Below, one piece after another: positions 20,356-32,340 of a stretch of 64,000 nt of DNA; the first letter of the stretch is position 1; the number at the start of each line of letters is the position of its first letter. Position numbers and translations under genes: made by a program. The notes below the pieces were generated by a model. The model saw only the letters and a program-made list of their open reading frames with translations. It was not told the origin of the DNA and did not search any database. The stretch comes from Nannobrachium achirus (taxonomy: Eukaryota; Chordata; Actinopteri; Myctophiformes; Myctophidae), in assembly GCA_963921795.1 (NCBI GenBank), contig OY997647.1, forward strand, positions 65,887,237-65,951,236, in the 5' to 3' direction.

Positions 20356-21639
20356 TCATGGTGGCGCTGTAACAGCCCACTTTACGTTTTGGCCTGTAAC
20401 TCTTGAACCGTAGATCGGAAAATTAAAATTCTTTTTTCCCTGGATTCCTTGGGTCATGACGCATCTCGCCATATAGGCCACGCCCATTTGCGCCAAGATA
20501 GATTTTCCGCCATCTTGAATTTTCTCCAAAACACACTTTTTGCTCATTTTCCTAAATTTTTTCTTCAAATGTCACGAAAAGCGGTATACCTGACCTATGA
20601 AGCCATGCAATGAACATACTCAAGGGATATTTTGATCGTCCGTACCGTTCGTTCGTAACGCGCTTCTAAAGTTAGCGGGATGGGCTTGTTTGGCAAACAA
20701 TAGCCATAAATCACAAACAAAAGGTCCAGTCAACACTGAATTTCAACCACAGGTCGGGGGTGGCAAACTCAACGAATCCCCAAAAGCATTTCACTTGGCC
20801 ACATGGTGGCGCTATAACGGACCACTTGCCTCGTAACTCTTGAACCGTAGGTCGGAGAATTAAAATTATTTTTTCCCTGGATTCCTTGGATCACGACGCA
20901 TCTCTCCATATAGGCCACGCAAATTCGAACACTGCGAGATTTTTCACCATTTTGAATTTTCTCCAAAACACACTTTTTGCTCCTTTTCCTACATATTTTC
21001 TTCAAATGTCACGAAAATGGGTACACATGATCTATGAACCCATGCAATGAACATAGTCAAGGGATATTTTGATAGTCCATACCGTTTGTTCGTAACGGGC
21101 TTCCAAATTTAGCGGGAGGGGCCCGTTTTGCAAACAATAGCCATAAATCACAAACAAAACGTTGAGTCAACACTGAATTTCTACCACAGGTTGCGGGTGG
21201 CTTACTCAACGAATCCCCAAAAGCATTTCCAATTCGACCCGTAGGGGGCGTCATATTTATTTACTTATTAAGTGTGCCTATGCATAGCATTGGCAACTTA
21301 TTGCAATCGCTCATATTTATGTATGTCCATGCTTTTCCCCAAAGTTTGGCACGCTACTCCTCCCACAGTTTTCGCACCACACACTCGCGCCATATGTCAA
21401 ATCGACCGGCTTACTCGGGAATGGTGTGCTAGTAACTTGCTAAGAGAAAGGTTCTATAGTTTAATTGATATGAATTTATTAGTGAATTAATTTCCCCCAT
21501 TGACTTATAATGGGAATTGCCAAAACTCACATTCAATTATTTTTCGCTCGCAAACCATAGGGGCTACAGTTTCAAGACTTGGAGAGGAGGTTTATAATGA
21601 TTTCAAGGATTAAATAAAAAATAATAGTGTCGTTTGGCC
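20356..21639 (+). repeat. Satellite unit 17 (A-A2, B truncated into hinge)
   Basis: A starts at 20356 and A2 at 20801; both match 15401-16200 at an offset of 4955 bp. B is cut after TAGGGGGCGTCA at about 21253 and joined to TATTTATTTACTTATTAAG, so a new hairpin follows a stray microsatellite. Confidence 0.9.
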
Positions 21640-23297
21640 TCATGGTGGCGCTATAACAGCCCACTTTACCTTTTGGCCTGTAACTGTTGAACCGTAGGTC
21701 GGAAAATTAAAATTCTTTTTTCCCTGGATTCCTTGGGTCAAGACGCATCTCCCCATATAGGCCACGCCCATTTGCGCCAGGATAGATTTTCCGCCATCTT
21801 GAATTTTCTCCAAAACACACTTTTTGCTCCTTTTCCTACATATTTTCTTCAAATGTCTTAAAAACCGGTACACATGATCTATGAAGCCACGCGATAAACA
21901 TAGTCAAAGGATATTTCGATAGTCAATACCGTTCGTTCGTAACGCGCTTCCAAAGTTAGCGGGAGGGGCCCGTTTGGCAAAAAATTGCCCTAACTCACAA
22001 ACAAAAGGTCGAGTCAACACTAAATTTCAACCACAGGTCGCGGGTGGCATACTCAACAGATCCCCAAAAGCATTTCCACTTCGACCCCTAGGGGGCGTCA
22101 CAAACGCGCAAAAGGTAACCGTTTCGTGCCAGAACGCGTTTTTCACGGGGACCGACCCTCTCACGACGAAACACGGACGACTCGGCGGACGGTCTCACGG
22201 TCCGAACCGCCGCACGAGGTCGCGCGTTTAGCGAGCTGCAGGCACACTTGTCAAAATTGACTCTGTCAATTCTAGTTAAGTGTGCCTATGCATAGCATTG
22301 GCAGACTTATTGCAATCGCTCATATTTATTTACTTACTTATGTCCATGGTTTTCCCCAAAGTTTGACACGCTACTCCTCCCACAGTTTTCGCACCACACA
22401 CTCGCGCCATATGTGAAATCGACCGGCTTACTCGGGAATCGTGTGCTAGTAACTTGCTAAGAGAAAGGTTCTATAGTTTAATTGATATGAATTTATTAGT
22501 GAATTAATTTCCCCCATTGACTTATAATGGGAATTGCCAAAACTCACATTCAATTATTTTTCGCTCGCAAACCATAGGGGCTACAGTTTCAAGACTTGGA
22601 GAGGAGGTTCATAATGATTTCAAGGATTAAATAAAAAATAATAGTGTCGTTTGGCCTCATGGTGGCGCTATAACAGCCCACTTTACCTTTTGGCCTGTAA
22701 CTGTTGAACCGTAGGTCGGAAAATTAAAATTCTTTTTTCCCTGGATTCCTTGGGTCAAGACGCATCTCCCCATATAGGCCACGCCCATTTGCGCCAGGAT
22801 AGATTTTCCGCCATCTTGAATTTTCTCCAAAACACACTTTTTGCTCCTTTTCCTACATATTTTCTTCAAATGTCTTAAAAACCGGTACACATGATCTATG
22901 AAGCCACGCGATAAACATAGTCAAAGGATATTTCGATAGTCAATACCGTTCGTTCGTAACGCGCTTCCAAAGTTAGCGGGAGGGGCCCGTTTGGCAAAAA
23001 ATTGCCCTAACTCACAAACAAAAGGTCGAGTCAACACTAAATTTCAACCACAGGTCGCGGGTGGCATACTCAACAGATCCCCAAAAGCATTTCCACTTCG
23101 ACCCCTAGGGGGCGTCACAAACGCGCAAAAGGTAACCGTTTCGTGCCAGAACGCGTTTTTCACGGGGACCGACCCTCTCACGACGAAACGCGGACGACTC
23201 GGCGGACGGTCTCACGGTCCGAACCGCCGCACGAGGTCGCGCGTTTAGCGAGCTGCAGGCACACTTGTCAAAATTGACTCTGTCAATTCTAGTTAAG
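21424..23297 (+). repeat. Recent tandem duplication, offset 1017 bp
   Basis: From about 21424 (GTGTGCTAGTAAC) to the end of B, the sequence repeats at 22441 onward. Differences found by eye include T/C at 21593/22610 and A/G at about 22171/23188. Microsatellites at the outer ends differ. Confidence 0.85.
21640..22656 (+). repeat. Satellite unit 18 (A-B-H-C)
   Basis: A has the CTTTACCTTTTGG variant and GCGCCAGGA allele. It is nearly the same as the next unit at an offset of 1017 bp. The hinge has the ATTGGCAGACTTA hairpin and TTTACTTACTTATG. Confidence 0.92.
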
Positions 23298-23675
23298 TGT
23301 GCCTATGCATAGCATGGGCAGACTTATTGTTATCGCTCATATTTATTTATTTATTTACTTACTTAAGTCTGTCCATACTTTTCCCCAAAGTTTGGCACGC
23401 TACTCCTCCCACAGTTTTTGCACCACACACTCGCGCCATATGTCAAATCGACCGGCTTACTCGGGAATGGTGTGCTATCAAGTTGCTAAGAGAAAGGTTC
23501 TATAGTTTAATTGATATTAATTTATTAGTGAATTAATTTTCCCCATTGACTTATAATGGGAATCGCATTCAATTATTTTTCTCTCGCAAACCATAGGGGC
23601 TACAGTTTCAAGACTTGGAGAGGAGGTTCATAATGATTGTAAGAATTAATCAAAAAATAATGACATCACTCGGCC
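22657..23675 (+). repeat. Satellite unit 19 (A-B-H-C)
   Basis: A and B repeat the previous unit. The hinge differs: GGGCAGACTTA hairpin followed by a longer TTTATTTATTTATTTACTTACTTAAG microsatellite (written here in two types, TTTA then CTTA). Confidence 0.92.
23341..23366 (+). repeat. TTTA/CTTA microsatellite in hinge
   Basis: A TTTA run that passes into CTTA copies and ends in TTAAG. The neighbour at 22330 has a shorter TTTACTTACTTA run. Confidence 0.85.
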
Positions 23676-24636
23676 TCATGGTGGCGCTATAACGGCCAAC
23701 TTTACGTTTTGCCCCGTAACTCTTGAACCGTAGGTCGGAAAATGAAAATTCTTTTTTCCCTGGATTCCTTGGGTCAAGACGCATCTCCCCATATAGGCCA
23801 CGCCCATTTGCGCCAGGATAGATTTTCCGCCATCTTGAATTTTCTCCAAAACACACTTTTTGCTCCTTTTCCTACATATTTTCTTCAAATGTCTTAAAAA
23901 CCGGTACACATGATCTATGAAGCCATGCGATAAACATAGTCAAAGGATATTTCGATAGTCCGTACCGTTCGTTCGTAACGCGCTTCCAAAGTTAGCGGGA
24001 GGGGCCCGTTTCGCAAACGATAGCCATAAATCACAAACAATAGGTCGAGTCAACACTGAATTTCAACCACAGGTCGGGGGTGGCATACTCAACGAATCCC
24101 CAAAAGCATTTCCACTTCGACCCCTAGGGGGCGTCACAAACGCGCAAAACGTAACCGTTTCGTGCCAGAACGCGTTTTTCACGGGGACCGACCCTCTCAC
24201 AACGCAACGCGGACGACTCGGCGGACGGTCTCACGGTCCGAACCGCCACACAAGGTCGCGCATTTAGCGCGCTGCAGGCACACTTGTCAAAATTGACTCT
24301 GTCAATTCTAGTGTTGAATCTACAAGCACACTTTCCCAAAGTTTGCCACGCTACTCCTCCCACAGTTTTTGCACCACACACTCGCGCCATATGTCAAATC
24401 GACCGGCTTACTCGGGAATCGTGTGCTAGTAACTTGCTAAGACAAAGGTTCTATAGTTTAATTGATATGAATTTATTAGTGAACTAATTTTCCCCATTGA
24501 CTTATAATGGGAATGGCAAAAACTCACATTCAATTATTTTCCTCTCGCAAACCATAGAGGCTACAGTTTCAAGACTTGGAGAGGAGGTTCATAATGATTT
24601 CAAGGATTAAATAAAAAATAATAGTGTCACTTGGCC
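23676..24636 (+). repeat. Satellite unit 20 (A-B-C, no hairpin)
   Basis: A allele GCGCCAGGA. The hinge is TGTTGAATCTACAAGCACAC, without hairpin or microsatellite. The B region reads CCGCCACACAAGG, two CpG sites having changed. Confidence 0.9.
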
Positions 24637-25700
24637 TCATGGTGGCGCTATAACAGCCCAGTTTACGTTTTGGCCTGTAACTGTTGAACCGTAGGTCGGA
24701 AAATTAAAATTCTTTTTTCGCTGGATTCCTTGGGTCAAGACGCATCTCTCGATATAGGCCCCTCCCATTTGCGTAGGGATAGATTTTCCGCCATCTTGAA
24801 TTTTCTCCAAAACACACTTTTTGCTCCTTTTCCTACATATTTTCTTCAAATGTCTTAAAAACCGGTACACATGATCTATGAAGCCACGCGATAAACACAG
24901 TCAAAGGATATTTCGATAGTCCCTACCGTTCGTTCGTAACGCGCTTCCAAAGATAGCGGGAGGGCCACGTTTCGCAAACGATAGCCATAACTCACAAACA
25001 ATAGGTCGAGGCAACACTGAATTTCAACCACAGGTCGGGGGTGGCATACTCAACAGATCCCCAAAAGCATTTCCACTTCGACCCCTAGGGGGCGTCACAA
25101 ACGCGCAAAAGGTAACCGTTTCGTGCCAGAACGCGTTTTTCACGGGGACCGACCCTCTCACGACGAAACGCGGGACGACTCGGCGGACGGTCTCACGGTC
25201 CGAACCGCCGCACGGGGTCGCGCATTTAGCGCGCTGCAGGCACACTTGTCAAAATTGACTCTGTCAATTCTAGTTAAGTGTGCCTATGCATAGCATTGGC
25301 AGACTTATTGCAATCGCTCATATTTATTAAGTGTGCCTATGCATAGCATGGGCAGACTTATTGTTATCGCTCATATATATTTATTTAAGTCTTTCTGTCC
25401 ATACTTTTCCCCAAAGTTTGGCACGCTACTCCTCCCACAGTTTTGGCACCACACACTCGCGCCATATGTCAAATCGACCGGCTTCATCGGGAATCGTGTG
25501 CTATCAAGTTGCTAAGAGAAAGGTTCTATAGTTTAATTGATAATAATTTATTAGTGAATTAATTTTCCCCATTGACTTATAATGGGAATCGCAAAACTTA
25601 TTTTTCTCTCGCAAACCATAGGGGCTACAGTTTCAAGACTTGGAGAGGAGGTTCATAATGATTTCAAGGATTAAATAATAAATAATAGTGTCATTTGGCC
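24637..25700 (+). repeat. Satellite unit 21 (A-B, doubled hinge, C)
   Basis: A allele GCGTAGGGATAG with GGCCCCTCCC. Two hinge hairpins follow in tandem (about 25275-25310 and 25328-25363), the first with ATTGGCAGACTTA and the second with GGGCAGACTTA. Confidence 0.9.
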
Positions 25701-26272
25701 TCATGGTGGCGCTATAACAGCCCAGTTTACGTTTTGGCCTGTAACTGTTGAACCGTAGGTCGGAAAATGAAAATTATTTTTTCCCTGGATTCCTTGGGTC
25801 AAGACGCATCTCCCCATATAGGCCACGCCCATTTGCGTATGGGTAGATTTTCCGCCATCTTGAATTTTCTCCAAAACACACTTTTTGCTCCTTTTCCTAC
25901 ATATTTTATTCAAATGTCTTAAAAACCGGTACACATGATCTATGAAGCCACGCGATAAACATAGTCAAAGGATATTTCGATAGTCCATACCGTTCGTTCG
26001 TAACACGCTTCCAAAGTTAGCGGGAGGGGCCCGTTTCACAAACGATAGCCATAAATCACAAACAATAAGTCGAGTCACCACCGAATTTCAACCACAGGTC
26101 GGGGGCGGCATACTCAACTAATCCCCAAAAGCATTTCCACTTCGACCCATAGGGGGCGTCACAAACGCGCGAAACGTAACCGTTTCGTGCCAGAACGCGT
26201 TTTTCAGGGGGACCGACCCTCTCAAAACGAAACACGGACGACTCGGCGGACGGTCTCACGGTCCGAACCGCC
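25328..26272 (+). repeat. Dispersed block, partner of 62832-63776
   Basis: About 945 bp at an offset of 37504 bp. Shared private features include TTTTATTCAAATG, GAGTCACCACCG and CTCAACTAATCCCC. Visible differences: CCTCATGG/CCCCATGG at the A landmark and CAAAACACAC/CAAAAAACAC. Confidence 0.85.
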
Positions 26273-26710
26273 GCACAAGGTCGCGCATTTAGCGAGCTGC
26301 AGGCACACTTGTCAAAATTGACTCTGTCAATTCTAGTTAAGTGTGCCTATGCATAGCATGGGCAGACTTATTGTTATCGCTCATATATATTTATTTAAGT
26401 CTTTCTGTCCATACTTTTCCCCAAAGTTTGGCACGCTACTCCTCCCACAGTTTTGGCACCACACACTCGCGCCATATGTCAAATCGACCGGCTTCATCGG
26501 GAATCGTGTGCTATCAAGTTGCTAAGAGAAAGGTTCTATAGTTTAATTGATAATAATTTATTAGTGAATTAATTTTCCCCATTGACTTATAATGGGAATC
26601 GCAAAACTTATTTTTCTCTCGCAAACCATAGGGGCTACAGTTTCAAGACTTGGAGAGGAGGTTCATAATGATTTCAAGGATTAAATAATAAATAATAGTG
26701 TCATTTGGCC
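25701..26710 (+). repeat. Satellite unit 22 (A-B-H-C)
   Basis: A allele GCGTATGGGTAG with TTTTATTCAAATG. The hinge has the GGGCAGACTTA hairpin and CATATATATTTATTTAAG. C has GGCTTCATCGGGAATCG and GATAATAATTTA. The block 25328-26272 recurs at 62832-63776. Confidence 0.92.
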
Positions 26711-27523
26711 TCATGGTGGCGCTATAACAGCCCAGTTTACGTTTTGGCCTGTAACTGTTGAACCGTAGGTCGGAAAATGAAAATTATTTTTTCCCTGGAT
26801 TCCTTGGGTCAAGACGCATCTCCCCATATAGGCCACGCCCATTTGCGTATGGGTAGATTTTCCGCCATCTTGAATTTTCTCCAAAACACACTTTTTGCTC
26901 CTTTTCCTACATATTTTCTTCAAATGTCTTAAAAACTGGTACACATGATCTATGAAGCCACGCGATAAACATAGTCAAAGGATATTTCGATAGTCAATAC
27001 CGTTCGTTCGTAACGCGCTTCCAAAGTTAGCGGGAGGGGCCCGTTTGGCAAAAAATTGCCCTAACTCACAAACAATAGGTCGAGTCAACACTGAATTTCA
27101 ACCACAGGTCGGGGGCGGCATACTCAACAGATCCCCAAAAGCATTTCCACTTCGACCCCTAGGGGGCGTCACAAACGCGCAAAAGGTAACCGTTTCGTGC
27201 CAGAACGCACATGGATTTCCCCAAAGTTTGGCACGCTACTCCTCCCACAGTTTTTGCACCACACACTCGCGCCATATGTCAAATTGACCGGCTTACGCGG
27301 GAATCGTGTGCTAGTAACATGCTAAGAGAAAGGTTATATAGTTTAATTGATATTAATTTATTAGTGAATTAATTTTTCCCCATTGACTTATAATGGGACA
27401 ATGCAAAAAGTCACATTCAAGTATTTTTCTCTCGCAAACCATAGGGGCTACAGTTTCAAACCTCGGAGAGGAGATTCATAATGATTTTAAGAATAAATCG
27501 AAAAATAATTACACCACTCATCC
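26711..27523 (+). repeat. Satellite unit 23 (A, truncated B, C)
   Basis: A repeats the previous unit until about 26990. B stops at GTGCCAGAACGCAC (about 27207) and joins to ATGGATTTCCCCAAAG of C, so the B tail, both hairpins and most of the hinge are gone. Confidence 0.9.
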
Positions 27524-28537
27524 TCATGGTGGCGCTATAACGGCTCACTTTACGTTTTGCCCCGTAACTCTTGAACCGTAGATCGGAAAATGAAAAATAT
27601 TTTTTCCTTGGATTCCTTGGGTCAAGACGCATCTCCCCATGTAGGCCACGCCCATTTGCGTAGGGATAGATTTTCCGCCATCTTGAATTTTCTCCAAAAC
27701 ACACTTTTTGCTCCTTTTCCTACATATTTTCTTCAAATGTCTTAAAAACCAGTACACATGATCTATGAAGCCATCCGATAAACATAGTCAAAGGATATTT
27801 TGATAGTCCATACCGTTCGTTCGTAACGGCCTTCCAAAGTTAGCGGGAGGGGCCCGTTTCGCAAACGAGAGCCATAAATCACAAACAAAAGGTCGAGTCA
27901 ACACTGAATTTTAACCACAGGTGGGGGGTGGCATACTCAACGAATCCCCAAAAGCATTTCCACTTCGACCCCTAGGAGGCGTCACAAACGCGCAAAACGT
28001 AACCATTTCGTGCCAAAACGCGTTTTTCACGGGGAACGACCCTCTCACAACGAAACGCGGACGACTCGGCGGACGGTCTCACAGTCCGAACCGCTACGCA
28101 AGGTCGCGCATTTAGCGCGCTGCAGGCACACTTGTCAAAATTGACTCTGTCAATTCTAGTTAAGTGTGCCTATGCATAGCATTGGCAGACTTATTGCAAT
28201 CGCTCATATTTATTTACTTATGTCCATGGTTTTCCCCAAAGTTTGACACGCTACTCCTCCCACAGTTTTCGCACCACACACTCGCGCCATATGTGAAATC
28301 GACCGGCTTACTCGGGAATCGTGTGCTAGTAACTTGCTAAGAGAAAGGTTCTATAGTTTAATTGATATTAATTTATTAGTGAATTAATTTCCCCCCATTG
28401 ACTTATAATGGGAATGGCAAAAACTCAAATTCAATTATTTGTCTCTCGCAAACCATAGGGGCTAGAGTTTCAAGACTTGGAGAGGAGGTTCATAATGATT
28501 TCAAGGATTAAATAAAAAATAATAGTGTCATTTGGCC
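27524..28537 (+). repeat. Satellite unit 24 (A-B-H-C)
   Basis: A allele GCGTAGGGATAG with CCCCATGTAGG. C before it is the GGACAATGCAAAAAGTCAC type. B contains CCTAGGAGGCG in place of CCTAGGGGGCG. The hinge has the ATTGGCAGACTTA hairpin and TTTACTTATG. Confidence 0.9.
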
Positions 28538-29604
28538 TCATGGTGGCGCTATAACAGCCCACTTTACGTTTTGGCCTGTAACTGTTGAACCGTAGGTCGG
28601 AAAATTAAAATTATTTTTTCCCTGGATTCCTTGGGTCAAGACGCATCTCCCGATATAGGCCACGCCCATTTGCGCCAGGATAGATTTTCCGCCATCTTGA
28701 ATTTTCTCCAAAACACACTTTTTTGTTCCTTTTCCGACATATTTTCTTCAAATTGCACAAAAAACGGTACACATGATCTATGAACCCATGCAATGAACAT
28801 ACTCAAGGGATATTGCGATAGTCCATTACGTTCGTTCGTAACGCGCTTCCAAAGTTAGCGGGAGGGGCCCGTTTTGCAAACAATAGCCATAAATCACAAA
28901 CAAAAGGTCCAGTCAACACTGAATTTCAACCACAGGTCGGGGGTGGCATACTCAACGATCCCCAAAAGCATTTCCAATTGGCCACATGGTGGCGCTATAA
29001 CGGACCACTTGCCTCGTAACTCTTGAACCATAGGTCGGAGAATTAAAATTATTTTTTCCCTGGATTCCTTGGGTCACGACGCATCTCTCCATATAGGACA
29101 CGCCAATTTGCACATGGGAAGATTTTTCACCATTTCAAATTTTCTCCAAAAGACACTTTTTGCTCCTTTTCCTACATATTTTCTTCAAATGTCTTAAAAA
29201 CCGGTACACGTGATCTATGAAGCCATGCGATAAACATAGTCAAAGGATATTTCGATAGTCCATACCGTACCTTCGTAACGCGCTGCCAAAGTTAGCGGGA
29301 GGGGCCCGTTTCGCAAACGATAGCCATAAATCACAAACAATAGGTCGAGTCAACACTGAATTTCAACCACAGGTCGGGGGTGGCATACTCAACGAATCCC
29401 CAAAAGCATTTCCACTTCGACCCCTAGGGGGCATCACGAACGCGCGAAACGTAACCGTTTCGTGCCGGAACGCGTTTTTCACGGGGACCGACCCTCTCAC
29501 AACGAAACGCAGACAACTTGGCGGATGGTCTCACCGTCCAAACCGTTACACAAGGTCGTGCATTGCAGGCACACTTGTCAAAATTGACTCTGTCAATTCT
29601 AGTT
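28140..29604 (+). repeat. Dispersed block, partner of 58142-59606
   Basis: About 1.46 kb matching at an offset of 30003 then 30002 bp (one extra T at about 28717). Shared private features: CCGTACCTTCGTAACGCGCTGCC and ACAAGGTCGTGCATTGCAGG (each seen in both). Confidence 0.85.
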
Positions 29605-29927
29605 TACTTATGTCCATGCTTTTCCCCAAAGTTTGACACGCTACTCCTCCCACAGTTTTCGCACCACACACTCGCGCCATATGTGAAATCGACCGGCTTA
29701 CTCGGGAATCGTGTGCTAGTAACTTGCTAAGAGAAAGGTTCTATAGTTTAATTGATATTAATTTATTAGTGAATTAATTTCCCCCCATTGACTTATAATG
29801 GGAATGGCAAAAACTCAAATTCAATTATTTGTCTCTCGCAAACCATAGGGGCTAGAGTTTCAAGACTTGGAGAGGAGGTTCATAATGATTTCAAGGATTA
29901 AATAAAAAATAATAGTGTCATTTGGCC
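28538..29927 (+). repeat. Satellite unit 25 (A-A2-B-C)
   Basis: A starts at 28538 and has one extra T in its CACTTTTTTG run; A2 starts at 28984. The hinge is very short (TTCTAGTTTACTTATG) with no hairpin. A, A2 and most of B match the unit at 58541 about 30.0 kb away. Confidence 0.9.
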
Positions 29928-31379
29928 TCATGGTGGCGCTGTAACAGCCCACTTTACGTTTTGGCCTGTAACTCTTGAACCGTAGATCGGAAAATTAAAA
30001 TTCTTTTTTCCCTGGATTCCTTGGGTCATGACGCATCTCGCCATATAGGCCACGCCCATTTGCGCCAGGATAGATTTTCCGCCATCTTGAATTTTCTCCA
30101 AAACACACTTTTTGCTCATTTTCCTAAATTTTTTCTTCAAATGTCACGAAAAGCGGTATACCTGACCTATGAAGCCATGCAATGAAAATACTCAAGGGAT
30201 ATTTTGATCGTCCGTACCGTTCGTTCGTAAAGCGCTTCTAAATTTAGCGGGATGGGCTTGTTTGGCAAACAATAGCCATAAATCACAAACAAAAGGTCCA
30301 GTCAACACTGAATTTCAACCACAGGTCGGGGGTGGCAAACTCAACGAATCCCCAAAAGCATTTCACTTGGCCACATGGTGGCGCTATAACGGACCACTTG
30401 CCTCGTAACTCTTGAACCGTAGGTCGGAGAATTAAAATTATTTTTTCCCTGGATTCCTTGGGTCATGACGCATCTCTCCATATAGGCCACGCCCATTTGC
30501 GTATGGGTAGATTTTCCGCCATCTTGAATTTTCTCCAAAACACACTTTTTGCTCCTTTTCCTACATATTTTCTTCAAATGTCTTAAAAACCGGTACACAT
30601 GATCTATGAAGCCACGCGATAAACATAGTCAAAGGATATTTCGATAGTTCGTACCGTTCGTTCGTAATGCGCTTCCAAAGTTAGCGGGAGGGGCCCGTTT
30701 GGCAAAAAATTGCCCTAACTCACAAACAATAGGTCGAGTCAACACTGAATTTCAACCACAGGTCGGGGGTGGCATACTCAACAGATCCCCAAAAGCATTT
30801 CCACTTCGACCCCTAGGGGGCGTCACAAACGCGCAAAAGGTAACCGTTTCGTGCCAGAACGCGTTTTTCACGGGGACCGACCCTCTCACAACGAAACGCG
30901 GACGACTCGGCGGACGGTCTCGCGGTCCGAACCGCCGCACGGGGTCGCGCATTTAGCGCGCTGCAGGCACACTTGTCAAAATTGACTCTGTCAATTCTAG
31001 TTAAGTGTGCCTATGCATAGCATGGGCAGACTTATTGTTATCGCTCATATTTATTTATTTACTTACTTAAGTCTGTCCATACTTTTCCCCAAAGTTTGGC
31101 ACGCTACTCCTCCCACAGTTTTCGCACCACACACTCGCGCCATATGTCAAATGGACCGGCTTACTCGGGAATGGTGTGCTATCAAGTTGCTAAGAGAAAG
31201 GTTCTATAGTTTAATTGATATTAATTTATTAGTGAATTAATTTTCCCCATTGACTTATAATGGGAATCGCATTCAATTATTTTTCTCTCGCAAACCATAG
31301 GGGCTACAGTTTCAAGACTTGGAGAGGAGGTTCATAATGATTGTAAGAATTAATCAAAAAATAATTACATCACTCGGCC
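29928..31379 (+). repeat. Satellite unit 26 (A-A2-B-H-C)
   Basis: A belongs to the CTAAATTTTTTCTTC subtype (1006, 15401, 20356). A2 starts at 30373 but carries GCGTATGGGTAG, an allele normally found in primary A modules, suggesting conversion between A and A2. The hinge has the GGGCAGACTTA hairpin and a TTTA/CTTA tract. Confidence 0.9.
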
Positions 31380-32340
31380 TCATGGTGGCGCTATAACGGC
31401 CAACTTTACGTTTTGCCCCGTAACTCTTGAACCGTAGGTCGGAAAATGAAAATTATTTTTTCCCTGGATTCCTTGGGTCATGACGCATCTCCCCATATAG
31501 GCCACGCCCATTTGCGTATGGATAGATTTTCCGCCATCTTGAATTTTGTCCAAAACACACTTTTTGCTCCTTTTCCTACATATTTTCTTCAAATGTCTTA
31601 AAAACCGGTACACATGATCTATGAAGCCACGCGATAAACATAGTCAAAGGATATTTTGATAGTTCGTACCGTTCGTTCGTAACGTGCTTCCAAAGTTAGC
31701 GGGAGGGGCAAGTTTCGCAAACGATAGCCATAAATCACAAACAATAGGTCGAGTCAACACTGAATTTCAACCACAGGTCGGGGGTGGCATACTCAACGAA
31801 TCCCCAAAAGCATTTCCACTTCGACCCCTAGGGGGCGTCACAAACGCGCGAAACGTAACCGTTTCGTGCCAGAACGCGTTTTTCGAGGGGACCGACCCTC
31901 TCACAACGACACACGGACGACTCGGCAGACTGTCTCACAGTCCGAACCGCCGCACAAGGTCGCGCATTTAGCGCGCTGCAGGCACACTTGTCAAAATTGA
32001 CTCCGTCAATTCTAGTGTTGAATCTACAAGCACACTTTCCCAAAGTTTGGCACGCTACTCCTCCCACAGTTTTTGCACCACACACTCGCGCCATATGTCA
32101 AATCGACCGGCTTACGCGGGAATCGTGTGCTAGTAACTTGCTAAGAGAAAGGTTCTATAGTTTAATTGATATGAATTTATTAGTGAATTAATTTTCCCCA
32201 TTGACTTATAATGGGAATCGCAAAAAAACACATTCAATTATTTTTCTCTCGCAAACCATAGGGGCTACAGTTTCAGGACTTGGAGAGGAGGTTCATAATG
32301 ATTGCAAGGATTAAATAAAAAATAATAGTGTCATTTGGCC
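31380..32340 (+). repeat. Satellite unit 27 (A-B-C, no hairpin)
   Basis: A allele GCGTATGGATAG with TTTTGTCCAAAAC, shared with 41535. B-end hairpin loop is TCC. The hinge is TGTTGAATCTACAAG. Confidence 0.9.
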
